Positions 39,701-54,423 of a stretch of 64,000 nt of DNA are shown here, piece after piece. Made by a program: the position numbers and the translations under genes. Below the pieces are notes generated by a model. That model was not told where the DNA came from. It did no database searches and was given only the letters and a program-made list of their open reading frames with translations. Numbering within the stretch: the first letter of the stretch is position 1; each line of letters begins with the position of its first letter. This DNA is from Antedon mediterranea (lineage: Eukaryota; Echinodermata; Crinoidea; Comatulida; Antedonidae): positions 21,542,001 to 21,606,000 of the forward strand of contig NC_092671.1 of the NCBI RefSeq assembly GCF_964355755.1, in the 5' to 3' direction.

Positions 39701-42700
39701 GGAGACGTTTTAGACCATTTTGTGATTTTCGAAAAAAACTTTTTAACATAAAAACACCAAACTGCTAAGAATAGCTTCAAATCGCATATGGAGACAATTT
39801 AGACCATTTTGTGATTTTCGAAAAAACTTGTTAACATAAAAACACCAAAGTGCTTAGAATACCTTCAAATCGCATTTGGAGACATTTTAGACCATTTTGT
39901 GATTTTCGAAAAAACTTGTTAACATAAAAACATCAAAGTGCTAAGAATAGCTTCCAATCGCATTTGGAGACGTTTTAGACCATTTTGTGATTTTCGAAAA
40001 CAACTTGTTAACATAAAAACACCAAAGTGCTTAGAATAGCTTCAAATCGCATTTGGAGACGTTTTAGACCAATTTGTGATTTTCGAAAAAACTTGGTTAC
40101 ACAAAAACATCAAAGTGGATAAAATCACATTATAAACCGTTTTAGACCATTTTGAGCATATCGATAACACTTTTCACACAAAAACATCAAAGACCACAAT
40201 ATAGCTTAATATCGTATTTAAAAACGTTTTAGACCATTTTGAGCATTTCGACAAAACTTTTTCACACAAAACACCAAAGTGCTTAGAATAGCTTCAAATC
40301 GCATTTGGAGACGTTTTAGACCATTTTGTGATTTTCGAAAAAACTTGTTAACATAAAAACATCAAAGTGCTAAGAATAGCTTCAAATCGAATTTGGAGAC
40401 ATTTTAGACCAATTAGTGATTTTCGAAAAAACTTGGTTACACAAAAACATCAAAGTGGTTAAAATCACATTATAAACCGTTTTAGACCATTTTGAGCATT
40501 TCGATAACACTTTTCACACAAAAACATCAAAGTGCTTAGAATAGCTTCAAATCGCATTTGGAGACGTTTTAGACCATTTTGTGATTTTCGAAAAAAACTT
40601 TTTAACATAAAAACACCAAACTGCTAAGAATAGCTTCAAATCGCATATGGAGACAATTTAGACCATTTTGTGATTTTCGAAAAAACTTGTTAACATAAAA
40701 ACACCAAAGTGCTTAGAATACCTTCAAATCGCATTTGGAGACATTTTAGACCATTTTGTGATTTTCGAAAAAACTTGTTAACATAAAAACATCAAAGTGC
40801 TAAGAATAGCTTCCAATCGCATTTGGAGACGTTTTAGACTATTTTGTGATTTTCGAAAACAACTTGTTAACATAAAAACACCAAAGTGCTTAGAATAGCT
40901 TCAAATCGCATTTGGAGACGTTTTAGACCAATTTGTGATTTTCGAAAAAACTTGGTTACACAAAAACATCAAAGTGGATAAAATCACATTATAAACCGTT
41001 TTAGACCATTTTGAGCATTTCGATAACACATTTCACACAAAAACATCAAAGAGCACAAAATAGCTTAATATCGTATTTAAAAACGTTTTAAACCATTTTG
41101 AGCATTTCGACAAAACTTTTTCACACAAAACACCAAAGTGTACAGAATAGCTTCAAATCCCATTTGGAGACGTTTTAGACCATTTTGTGATTTTCGAAAA
41201 AACTTGTTAATATAAAAACACCAAAGTACTTAGAATAGCTTCAAATCGCATTTGGAGACGTTGTAGACCATTTTGTGATTTTCGAAAAAACTTGTTAACA
41301 TAAAAACACCAAAGTTTACAGAATAGCTTCAAATCGCATTTGGAGACGTTTTAGACAATTTTGTGCATTTCGATGAAACTTGGTTACACAAAAATATCAA
41401 AGTGCTTAAAATCACATTATAAACCGTTTTAGACCATTTGAGCATTTCCATAACACTTTTCACACAAAAACATCAAAGGGCACAATATAGCTTAATATCC
41501 TATTTAAAAACGTTTTAGACCATTTTGAGCATTTCGACAAAACTTTTTCACACAAAACACCAAAGTGCTTAGAATACCTTCAAATCGCATTTGGAGACGT
41601 TTTAGACCATTTTGTGATTTTCGAAAAAACTTAACATAAAAACATCAAAGTTTACAGAATAGCTTCAAATCGCATTTGGAGACGTTTTAAACCATTTTGT
41701 GATTTTCGAAAAAACTTGTTAACATAAAAACACCAAAATGTTTAGAATAGCTTCAAATCGCATTTGGAGACGTTTTAGACCATTTTGTGATTTTCGAAAA
41801 AACTTGTTAACACAAAAACACCAAAGTGATTAGAATAGCTTCAAATCGCATTTGGAGACGTTTTAGACCATTTTGTGATTTTCGAAAAAACTTGTTAACA
41901 TAAAAACACCAAAGTGATTAGAATAGCTTCAAATCGCATTTGGAGACATTATGAACCGTTTTAGACCATTTTGAGCATATCGATAACACTTTTTACACAA
42001 AACGCCAAAGTGCTTAGAATAGCTTCAAATCGCATTTGGAGACGTTTTAGACCATTTTGTGATTTTCGACAAAACTTTTTCACACAAAACACCAAAGTGC
42101 TTAGAATACCTTCAAATCGCATTTGGAGACGTTTTAGACCATTTTGTGATTTTCGAAAAAACTTGTTAACATAAAAACATCAAAGTGTACAGAATAGCTT
42201 CAAATCGCATTTGGAGACGTTTTAGACCATTTTGTGATTTTCGAAAAAACTTGTTAACATAAAAACACCAAAGTGCTTAGAATAGCTTCAAATCGCATTA
42301 GGAGACGTTTTAGACCATTTTGTGATTTTCGAAAAAACTTGTTAACATAAAAACACCAAAGTGCTTAGAATAGCTTCAAATCGCATTTGGAGACGTTTTA
42401 GACCATTTTGTGATTTTCGAAAAAACTTGTTAACATAAAAACACCAAAGTTCTTAAAATAGCTTCAAATCGCATTTGGAGACGTTTTAGACCATTTTGTG
42501 ATTTTCGAAAAAACTTGTTAACATAAAAACACCAAAGTGCTTAGAATAGCTTCAAATCGCATTTGGAGACGTTTTAGACCATTTTGGGATTTTTGAAAAA
42601 ACTTGTTAACATAAAAACACCAAAGTTCTTAGAATAGCTTCAAATCGCATTTGGAGACGTTTTAGACCATTTTGTGCATTTCGATGAAACTTGGTTACAC

Positions 42701-45700
42701 AAAAACATCAAAGTGCTTAAAATCACGTTATAAACCGTTTTAGACCATTTGAGCATTTCGATAACACTTTTCACACAAAAACATCAAAGGGCACAATATA
42801 GCTTAATATCCTATTTAAAAACGTTTTAGACCATTTTGAGCATTTCGACAAAACTTTTTCACACAAAACACCAAAGTGCTTAGAATACCTTCAAATCGCA
42901 TTTGGAGACGTTTTAGACAATTTTGTGATTTTCGAAAAAACTTGTTAACATAAAAACATCAAAGTTTACAGAATAGCTTCAAATCGCTTTTGGAGACGTT
43001 TTAGACAATTTTGTGATTTTCGAAAAAACTTGTTAACATAAAAACACCAAAGTGCTTAGAATAGCTTCAAATTGCATTGGGAGACGTTTTAGACCATTTT
43101 GTGATTTTCGAAAAAACTTGTTAACATAAAAACATCAAAGTGTACAGAATAGCTTCAAATCGCATTTGGAGACGTTTTAGACCATTTTGTGATTTTCGAA
43201 AAAACTTGTTAACATAAAAACACCAAAGTGCTTAGAATAGCTTCAAATCGCATTTGGAGACGTTTTAAACCATTTTGTGATTTTCGAAAAAACTTGTTAA
43301 CATAAAAACACCAAAATGTTTAGAATAGCTTCAAATCGCATTTGGAGACGTTTTAGACCATTTTGTGATTTTCGAAAAAACTTGTTAACACAAAAACACC
43401 AAAGTGATTAGAATAGCTTCAAATCGCATTTGGAGACGTTTTAGACCATTTTGTGATTTTCGAAAAAACTTGTTAACATAAAAACACCAAAGTGATTAGA
43501 ATAGCTTCAAATCGCATTTGGAGACGTTTTAGACCATTTTGTGCATTTCGATGAAACTTGGTTACGCAAAAACATCAAAGTGCTTAAAATCACATTATAA
43601 ACCGTTTTAGACCATTTTGAGCATATCGATAACACTTTTTACACAAAACACCAAAGTGCTTAGAATAGCTTCAAATCGCATTTGGAGACGTTTTAGACCA
43701 TTTTGTGATTTTCGACAAAACTTTTTCACACAAAACACCAAAGTGCTTAGAATACCTTCAAATCGCATTTGGAGACGTTTTAGACCATTTTGTGATTTTC
43801 GAAAAAACTTGTTAACATAAAAACATCAAAGTGTACAGAATAGCTTCAAATCGCATTTGGAGACGTTTTAGACCATTTTGTGATTTTCGAAAAAACTTGT
43901 TAACATAAAAACACCAAAGTGCTTAGAATAGCTTCAAATCGCATTAGGAGACGTTTTAGACCATTTTGTGATTTTCGAAAAAACTTGTTAACATAAAAAC
44001 ACCAAAGTGCTTAGAATAGCTTCAAATCGCATTTGGAGACGTTTTAGACCATTTTGTGATTTTCGAAAAAACTTGTTAACATAAAAACACCAAAATGTTT
44101 AGAATAGCTTCAAATCGCATTTGGAGACGTTTTAGACCATTTTGTGATTTTCGAAAAAACTTGTTAACACAAAAACACCAAAGTGATTAGAATAGCTTCA
44201 AATCGCATTTGGAGACGTTTTAGACCATTTTGTGCATTTCGATGAAACTTGGTTACGCAAAAACATCAAAGTGCTTAAAATCACATTATAAACCGTTTTA
44301 GACCATTTTGAGCATATCGATAACACTTTTCACACAAAAACATCAAAGAGCACAATATAGCTTAATATCGTATTTAAAAACGTTTTAGACCATTTTGAGC
44401 ATTTCGACAAAACTTTTTCACACAAAACACCAAAGTGCTTAGAATAGCTTCAAATCGCATTTGGAGACGTTTTAGACCATTTTGTGATTTTCGAAAAAAC
44501 TTGTTAACATAAAAACATCAAAGGGCTAAGAATAGCTTCAAATGGCATTTGGAGACATTTTAGAACAATTAGTGATTTTCGAAAAAACTTGGTTACACAA
44601 AAACATCAAAGTGGTTAAAATCACATTATAAACCGTTTTAGACCATTTTGAGCATTTCGATAACACTTTTTACACAAAAACATCAAAGTGCTTAGAATAG
44701 CTTCAAATCGCATTTGGAGACGTTTTAGACCATTTTGTGATTTTTGAAAAAAACTTTTTAACATAAAAACACCAAACTGCTAAGAATAGCTTCAAATCGC
44801 ATATGGAGACAATTTAGACCATTTTGTGATTTTCGAAAAAACTTGTTAACATAAAAACACCAAAGTGCTTAGAATACCTTCAAATCGCATTTGGAGACGT
44901 TTTAGACCATTTTGTGATTTTCCAAAAAACTTGTTAACATAAAAACATCAAAGTGTACAGAATAGCTTCAAATCGCATTTGGAGACGTTTTAGACCATTT
45001 TGTGATTTTCGAAAAAACTTGTTAACATAAAAACACCAAAGTGCTTAGAATAGCTTCAAATCGCATTAGGAGACGTTTTAGACCATTTTGTGATTTTCGA
45101 AAAAACTTGTTAACATAAAAACACCAAAGTGCTTAGAATAGCTTCAAATCGCATTTGGAGACGTTTTAGACCATTTTGTAATTTTCGAAAAAACTTGTTA
45201 ACATAAAAACACCAAAATGTTTAGAATAGCTTCAAATCACATTTGGAGACGTTTTAGACCATTTTGTGATTTTCGAAAAAACTTGTTAACACAAAAACAC
45301 CAAAGTGATTAGAATAGCTTCAAATCGCATTTGGAGACGTTTTAGACCAATTTGTGCATTTCGATGAAACTTGGTTACGCAAAAACATCAAAGTGCTTAA
45401 AATCACATTATAAACCGTTTTAGACCATTTTGAGCATATCGATAACACTTTTCACACAAAAACATCAAAGAGCACAATATAGCTTAATATCTTATTTAAA
45501 AACGTTTTAGACCATTTTGAGCATTTCGACAAAACTTTTTCACACAAAACACCAAAGTGCTTAGAATAGCTTCAAATCGCATTTGGAGACGTTTTAGACC
45601 ATTTTGTGATTTTCGAAAAAACTTGTTAACATAAAAACATCAAAGTGCTAAGAATAGCTTCAAATCGCATTTGGAGACATTTTAGACCAATTAGTGATTT

Positions 45701-46463
45701 TCGAAAAAACTTGGTTACACAAAAACATCAAAGTGGTTAAAATCACATTATAAACCGTTTTAGACCATTTTGAGCATTTCGATAACACTTTTCACACAAA
45801 AACATCAAAGTGCTTAGAATAGCTTCAAATCGCATTTGGAGACGTTTTAGACCATTTTGTGATTTTCGAAAAAAACTTTTTAACATAAAAACACCAAACT
45901 TCTAAGAATAGCTTCAAATCGCATATGGAGACAATTTAGACCATTTCGTGATTTTCGAAAAAACTTGTTAACATAAAAACACCAAAGTGCTAAGAATAGC
46001 TTCAAATCGCATATGGAGACAATTTAGACCATTTTGTGATTTTCGAAAAAACTTGTTAACATAAAAACACCAAAGTGCTTAGAATACCTTCAAATCGCAT
46101 TTGGAGACGTTTAAGACCATTTTGTGATTTTCGAAAAAACTTGTTAACATAAAAACACCAAAGTGCTTAGAATAGCTTCAAATCGCATTTGGAGACGTTT
46201 TAGACCAATTTGTGATTTTCGAAAAAACTTGGTTACACAAAAACATCAAAGTGGATAAAAGCACATTATAAACCGTTTTAGACCATTTTGAGCATTTCGA
46301 TAACACATTTCACACAAAAACATCAAAGAGCACAAAATAGCTTAATATCGTATTTAAAAACGTTTTAAACCATTTTGAGCATTTCGACAAAACTTTTTCA
46401 CACAAAACACCAAAGTGTTTAGAAAAGCTTCAAATCGCATTTGGAGACGTTTTAGACCATTTT
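33754..46463 (+). repeat. Large repeated block of 12.8 kb, copy 2
   Basis: This copy of 1-12,780 has two deletions of its own: 6 bp at about 39,202 (CATTTGTTTTAGACC lacks GGAGAC) and 68 bp at about 41,947 (GGAGAC joined to ATTATGAACC). Landmark spacings (1986, 4559 less 74, and 1646 bp between hybrid monomer pairs) agree exactly between copies. The first 2.1 kb also belongs to the 9.2-kb duplication, so blocks overlap and copy events must have been successive. Confidence 0.88.
39508..41225 (+). repeat. Two tandem copies of HOR-859
   Basis: Copies start at 39,508 and 40,367 (859 bp apart) and correspond monomer for monomer to 5761-7478. They belong to the second copy of the 12.8-kb block. Shared private variants include TAGTTTCAAATCGAATTT in the first unit and AGACTATTTTG in the second. 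Confidence 0.88.
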
Positions 46464-49342
46464 GGGATTTTCGAAAAAACTTGTTAACATAAAAACACCA
46501 AAGTGCTTAGAATACCTTCAAATCGCATTTGGAGACGTTTTAGACCATTTTGTAATTTTCGAAAAAACTTGTTAACATAAAAACACCAAAGTGCTAAGAA
46601 TAGCTTCAAATCGCATTTGGAGACGTTTTAGACCAATTTGTGATTTTCGAAAAAACTTGGTTACACAAAAACATCAAAGTGCTTAAAATCACATTATAAA
46701 ACCGTTTTAGACCATTTTGAGCATTTCGATAACACTTTTCACACAAAAACATCAAAGAGCATAAAATAGGTTAATATCGTATTTAAAAACGTTTTAGACC
46801 ATTTTGAGCATTTCGACAAAACTTTTTCACACAAAACACCAAAGTGTACAGAATAGCTTAATATCGTATTTAAAAACGTTTTAGACCATTTTGTGATTTT
46901 CGAAAAAACTTGTTAACATAAAAACACCAAAATGTTTAGAATAGCTTCAAATTGCATTTGGAGACGTTTTAGACCATTTTGTGATTTTCGAAAAAACTTG
47001 TTAACACAAAAACACCAAAGTGATTAGAATAGCTTCAAATCGCATTTGGAGACGTTTTAGACCATTTTGTGATTTTCGAAAAAACTTGTTAACATAAAAA
47101 CACCAAAGTGATTAGAATAGCTTCAAATCGCATTTGGAGACGTTTTAGACCATTTTGTGCATTTCGATGAAACTTGGTTACGCAAAAACATCAATGTGCT
47201 TAAAATCACATTATAAACCGTTTTAGACCATTTTGAGCATATCCATAAAACTTTTTACACAAAACACCAAAGTGCTTAGAATAGCTTCAAATCGCATTTG
47301 GAGACGTTTTAGACCATTTTGTGATTTTCGACAAAACTTTTTCACACAAAACACCAAAGTGCTTAGAATACCTTCAAATCGCATTTGGAGACGTTTTAGA
47401 CCATTTTGTGATTTTCGAAAAAACTTGTTAACATAAAAACATCAAAGTGTACAGAATAGCTTCAAATCGCATTTGGAGACGTTTTAGACCATTTTGTGAT
47501 TTTCGAAAAAACTTGTTAACATAAAAACATCAAAGTGCTAAGAATAGCTTCAAATCGCATTTGGAGACATTTTAGACCAATTAGTGATTTTCGAAAAAAC
47601 TTGGTTACACAAAAACATCAAAGTGGTTAAAATCACATTATAAACCGTTTTAGACCATTTTGAGCATTTCGATAACACTTTTCACACAAAAACATCAAAG
47701 TGCTTAGAATAGCTTCAAATCGCATTTGGAGACGTTTTAGACCATTTTGTGATTTTCGAAAAAAACTTTTTAACATAAAAACACCAAACTTCTAAGAATA
47801 GCTTCAAATCGCATATGGAGACAATTTAGACCATTTTGTGATTTTCGAAAAAACTTGTTAACATAAAAACACCAAAGTGCTAAGAATAGCTTCAAATCGC
47901 ATATGGAGACAATTTAGACCATTTTGTGATTTTCGAAAAAACTTGTTAACATAAAAACACCAAAGTGCTTAGAATACCTTCAAATCGCATTTGGAGACGT
48001 TTAAGACCATTTTGTGATTTTCGAAAAAACTTGTTAACATAAAAACACCAAAGTGCTTAGAATAGCTTCAAATCGCATTTGGAGACGTTTTAGACCAATT
48101 TGTGATTTTCGAAAAAACTTGGTTACACAAAAACATCAAAGTGGATAAAAGCACATTATAAACCGTTTTAGACCATTTTGAGCATTTCGATAACACATTT
48201 CACACAAAAACATCAAAGAGCACAAAATAGCTTAATATCGTATTTAAAAACGTTTTAAACCATTTTGAGCATTTCGACAAAACTTTTTCACACAAAACAC
48301 CAAAGTGTTTAGAAAAGCTTCAAATCGCATTTGGAGACGTTTTAGACCATTTTGGGATTTTCGAAAAAACTTGTTAACATAAAAACACCAAAGTGCTTAG
48401 AATACCTTCAAATCGCATTTGGAGACGTTTTAGACCATTTTGTAATTTTCGAAAAAACTTGTTAACATAAAAACACCAAAGTGCTAAGAATAGCTTCAAA
48501 TCGCATTTGGAGACGTTTTAGACCAATTTGTGATTTTCGAAAAAACTTGGTTACACAAAAACATCAAAGTGCTTAAAATCACATTATAAAACCGTTTTAG
48601 ACCATTTTGAGCATTTCGATAACACTTTTCACACAAAAACATCAAAGAGCATAAAATAGGTTAATATCGTATTTAAAAACGTTTTAGACCATTTTGAGCA
48701 TTTCGACAAAACTTTTTCACACAAAACACCAAAGTGTACAGAATAGCTTAATATCGTATTTAAAAACGTTTTAGACCATTTTGTGATTTTCGAAAAAACT
48801 TGTTAACATAAAAACACCAAAATGTTTAGAATAGCTTCAAATTGCATTTGGAGACGTTTTAGACCATTTTGTGATTTTCGAAAAAACTTGTTAACACAAA
48901 AACACCAAAGTGATTAGAATAGCTTCAAATCGCATTTGGAGACGTTTTAGACCATTTTGTGATTTTCGAAAAAACTTGTTAACATAAAAACACCAAAGTG
49001 ATTAGAATAGCTTCAAATCGCATTTGGAGACGTTTTAGACCATTTTGTGCATTTCGATGAAACTTGGTTACGCAAAAACATCAATGTGCTTAAAATCACA
49101 TTATAAACCGTTTTAGACCATTTTGAGCATATCCATAAAACTTTTTACACAAAACACCAAAGTGCTTAGAATAGCTTCAAATCGCATTTGGAGACGTTTT
49201 AGACCATTTTGTGATTTTCGACAAAACTTTTTCACACAAAACACCAAAGTGCTTAGAATACCTTCAAATCGCATTTGGAGACGTTTTAGACCATTTTGTG
49301 ATTTTCGAAAAAACTTGTTAACATAAAAACATCAAAGTGTAC
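45563..49342 (+). repeat. Tandem duplication, 1890-bp unit, two copies
   Basis: 45,563-47,452 is repeated at 47,453-49,342 (about 22 monomers). Landmarks at 47,233 and 49,123 are 1890 bp apart. Both copies carry the rare GCATAAAATAGG, TTATAAAACCG, CATCAATGTGC and CATATCCATAAAAC variants. One difference is CCATTTCGTG near 45.94 kb versus CCATTTTGTG in the second copy. Confidence 0.88.
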
Positions 49343-50028
49343 AGAATAGCTTCAAATCGCATTTGGAGACGTTTTAGACCATTTTGTGATTTTCGAAAAA
49401 ACTTGTTAACATAAAAACACCAAAGTGCTTAGAATAGCTTCAAATCGCATTAGGAGACGTTTTAGACCATTTTGTGATTTTCGAAAAAACTTGTTAACAT
49501 AAAAACACCAAAGTGCTTAGAATAGCTTCAAATCGCATTTGGAGACGTTTTAGACCATTTTGTGATTTTCGAAAAAACTTGTTAACATAAAAACACCAAA
49601 ATGTTTAGAATAGCTTCAAATCGCATTTGGAGACGTTTTAGACCATTTTGTGATTTTCGAAAAAACTTGTTAACACAAAAACACCAAAGTGATTAGAATA
49701 GCTTCAAATCGCATTTGGAGACGTTTTAGACCATTTTGTGCATTTCGATGAAACTTGGTTACGCAAAAACATCAAAGTGCTTAAAATCACATTATAAACC
49801 GTTTTAGACCATTTTGAGCATATCGATAACACTTTTCACACAAAAACATCAAAGAGCACAATATAGCTTAATATCGTATTTAAAAACGTTTTAGACCATT
49901 TTGAGCATTTCGACAAAACTTTTTCACACAAAACACCAAAGTGCTTAGAATAGCTTCAAATCGCATTTGGAGACGTTTTAGACCATTTTGTGATTTTCGA
50001 AAAAACTTGTTAACATAAAAACATCAAA

Positions 50029-51746
50029 GTGCTAAGAATAGCTTCAAATCGAATTTGGAGACATTTTAGACCAATTATTGATTTTCGAAAAAACTTGGTT
50101 ACACAAAAACATCAAAGTGGTTAAAATCACATTATAAACCGTTTTAGACCATTTTGAGCATTTCGATAACACTTTTCACACAAAAACATCAAAGTGCTTA
50201 GAATAGCTTCAAATCACATTTGGAGACGTTTTAGACCATTTTGTGATTTTCGAAAAAAACTTTTTAACATAAAAACACCAAACTGCTAAGAATAGCTTCA
50301 AATCGCATATGGAGACAATTTAGACCATTTTGTGATTTTCGAAAAAACTTGTTAACATAAAAACACCAAAGTGCTTAGAATACCTTCAAATCGCATTTGG
50401 AGACATTTTAGACCATTTTGTGATTTTCGAAAAAACTTGTTAACATAAAAACATCAAAGTGCTAAGAATAGCTTCCAATCGCATTTGGAGACGTTTTAGA
50501 CCATTTTGTGATTTTCGAAAACAACTTGTTAACATAAAAACACCAAAGTGCTTAGAATAGCTTCAAATCGCATTTGGAGACGTTTTAGACCAATTTGTGA
50601 TTTTCGAAAAAACTTGGTTACACAAAAACATCAAAGTGGATAAAATCACATTATAACCCGTTTTAGACCATTTTGAGCATATCGATAACACTTTTCACAC
50701 AAAAACATCAAAGAGCACAATATAGCTTAATATCGTATTTAAAAACGTTTTAGACCATTTTGAGCATTTCGACAAAACTTTTTCACACAAAACACCAAAG
50801 TGCTTAGAATAGCTTCAAATCGCATTTGGAGACGTTTTAGACCATTTTGTGATTTTCGAAAAAACTTGTTAACATAAAAACATCAAAGTGCTAAGAATAG
50901 CTTCAAATCGCATTTGGAGACATTTTAGACCAATTAGTGATTTTCGAAAAAACTTGGTTACACAAAAACATCAAAGTGGTTAAAATCACATTGTAAACCG
51001 TTTTAGACCATTTTGAGCATTTCGATAACACTTTTCACACAAAAACATCAAAGTGCTTAGAATAGCTTCAAATCGCATTTGGAGACGTTTTAGACCATTT
51101 TGTGATTTTCGAAAAAAACTTTTTAACATAAAAACACCAAACTGCTAAGAATAGCTTCAAATCGCATATGGAGACAATTTAGACCATTTTGTGATTTTCG
51201 AAAAAACTTGTTAACATAAAAACACCAAAGTGCTTAGAATACCTTCAAATCGCATTTGGAGACATTTTAGACCATTTTGTGATTTTCGAAAAAACTTGTT
51301 AACATAAAAACATCAAAGTGCTAAGAATAGCTTCCAATCGCATTTGGAGACGTTTTAGACCATTTTGTGATTTTCGAAAACAACTTGTTAACATAAAAAC
51401 ACCAAAGTGCTTAGAATAGCTTCAAATCGCATTTGGAGACGTTTTAGACCAATTTGTGATTTTCGAAAAAACTTGGTTACACAAAAACATCAAAGTGGAT
51501 AAAATCACATTATAAACCGTTTTAGACCATTTTGAGCATTTCGATAACACATTTCACACAAAAACATCAAAGAGCACAAAATAGCTTAATATCGTATTTA
51601 AAAACGTTTTAAACCATTTTGAGCATTTCGACAAAACTTTTTCACACAAAACACCAAAGTGTACAGAATAGCTTCAAATCGCATTTGGAGACGTTTTAGA
51701 CCATTTTGTGATTTTCGAAAAAACTTGTTAATATAAAAACACCAAA
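50029..51746 (+). repeat. Two tandem copies of HOR-859
   Basis: Copies start at 50,029 and 50,888, 859 bp apart, with the same ten-unit order. Private changes include CCAATTATTG in the first unit, TTATAACCCG in a type C member and CATTGTAAACC in the second copy. Confidence 0.87.
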
Positions 51747-54423
51747 GTACTTAGAATAGCTTCAAATCGCATTTGGAGACGTTGTAGACCATTTTGTGAT
51801 TTTCGAAAAAACTTGTTAACATAAAAACACCAAAGTTTACAGAATAGCTTCAAATCGCATTTGGAGACGTTTTAGACAATTTTGTGCATTTCGATGAAAC
51901 TTGGTTACACAAAAACATCAAAGTGCTTAAAATCACATTATAAACCGTTTTAGACCATTTGAGCATTTCCATAACACTTTTCACACAAAAACATCAAAGG
52001 GCACAATATAGCTTAATATCCTATTTAAAAACGTTTTAGACCATTTTGAGCATTTCGACAAAACTTTTTCACACAAAACACCAAAGTGCTTAGAATACCT
52101 TCAAATCGCATTTGGAGACGTTTTAGACCATTTTGTGATTTTCGAAAAAACTTGTTAACATAAAAACACCAAAGTGCTTAGAATAGCTTCAAATCGCATT
52201 TGGAGACGTTTTAGACCATTTTGTGATTTTCGAAAAAACTTGTTAACATAAAAACACCAAAGTGTTTAGAAAAGCTTCAAATCGCATTTGGAGACGTTTT
52301 AGACCATTTTGTGATTTTCGAAAAAACTTGTTAACATAAAAACACCAAAGTGTTTAGAAAAGCTTCAAATCGCATTTGGAGACGTTTTAGACCATTTTGG
52401 GATTTTCGAAAAAACTTGTTAACATAAAAACACCAAAGTGCTTAGAATAGCTTCAAATCGCATTTGGAGACGTTTTAGACCATTTTGTAATTTTCAAAAA
52501 AACTTGTTAACATAAAAACACCAAAGTTCTTAGAATAGCTTCAAATCGCATTTGGAGACGTTTTAGACCATTTTGTGCATTTCGATGAAACTTGGTTACA
52601 CAAAAACATCAAAGTGCTTAAAATCACATTATAAACCGTTTTAGACCATTTGAGCATTTCGATAACACTTTTCACACAAAAACATCAAAGGGCACAATAT
52701 AGCTTAATATCCTATTTAAAAACGTTTTAGACCATTTTGAGCATTTCGACAAAACTTTTTCACACAAAACACCAAAGTGCTTAGAATACCTTCAAATCGC
52801 ATTTGGAGACGTTTTAGACAATTTTGTGATTTTCGAAAAAACTTGTTAACATAAAAACATCAAAGTTTACAGAATAGCTTCAAATCGCATTTGGAGACGT
52901 TTTAGACAATTTTGTGATTTTCGAAAAAACTTGTTAACATAAAAACACCAAAGTGCTTAGAATAGCTTCAAATCGCATTGGGAGACGTTTTAGACCATTT
53001 TGTGATTTTCGAAAAAACTTGTTAACATAAAAACATCAAAGTGTACAGAATAGCTTCAAATCGCATTTGGAGACGTTTTAGACCATTTTGTGATTTTCGA
53101 AAAAACTTGTTAACATAAAAACACCAAAGTGCTTAGAATAGCTTCAAATCGCATTTGGAGACGTTTTAAACCATTTTGTGATTTTCGAAAAAACTTGTTA
53201 ACATAAAAACACCAAAATGTTTAGAATAGCTTCAAATCGCATTTGGAGACGTTTTAGACCATTTTGTGATTTTCGAAAAAACTTGTTAACACAAAAACAC
53301 CAAAGTGATTAGAATAGCTTCAAATCGCATTTGGAGACGTTTTAGACCATTTTGTGATTTTCGAAAAAACTTGTTAACATAAAAACACCAAAGTGATTAG
53401 AATAGCTTCAAATCGCATTTGGAGACGTTTTAGACCATTTTGTGCATTTCGATGAAACTTGGTTACGCAAAAACATCAAAGTGCTTAAAATCACATTATA
53501 AACCGTTTTAGACCATTTTGAGCATATCGATAACACTTTTTACACAAAACACCAAAGTGCTTAGAATAGCTTCAAATCGCATTTGGAGACGTTTTAGACC
53601 ATTTTGTGATTTTCGACAAAACTTTTTCACACAAAACACCAAAGTGCTTAGAATACCTTCAAATCGCATTTGGAGACGTTTTAGACCATTTTGTGATTTT
53701 CGAAAAAACTTGTTAACATAAAAACATCAAAGTGTACAGAATAGCTTCAAATCGCATTTGGAGACGTTTTAGACCATTTTGTGATTTTCGAAAAAACTTG
53801 TTAACATAAAAACACCAAAGTGCTTAGAATAGCTTCAAATCGCATTAGGAGACGTTTTAGACCATTTTGTGATTTTCGAAAAAACTTGTTAACATAAAAA
53901 CACCAAAGTGCTTAGAATAGCTTCAAATCGCATTTGGAGACGTTTTAGACCATTTTGTGATTTTCGAAAAAACTTGTTAACATAAAAACACCAAAATGTT
54001 TAGAATAGCTTCAAATCGCATTTGGAGACGTTTTAGACCATTTTGTGATTTTCGAAAAAACTTGTTAACACAAAAACACCAAAGTGATTAGAATAGCTTC
54101 AAATCGCATTTGGAGACGTTTTAGACCATTTTGTGCATTTCGATGAAACTTGGTTACGCAAAAACATCAAAGTGCTTAAAATCACATTATAAACCGTTTT
54201 AGACCATTTTGAGCATATCGATAACACTTTTCACACAAAAACATCAAAAAGCACAATATAGCTTAATATCGTATTTAAAAACGTTTTAGACCATTTTGAG
54301 CATTTCGACAAAACTTTTTCACACAAAACACCAAAGTGCTTAGAATAGCTTCAAATCGCATTTGGAGACGTTTTAGACCATTTTGTGATTTTCGAAAAAA
54401 CTTGTTAACATAAAAACATCAAA

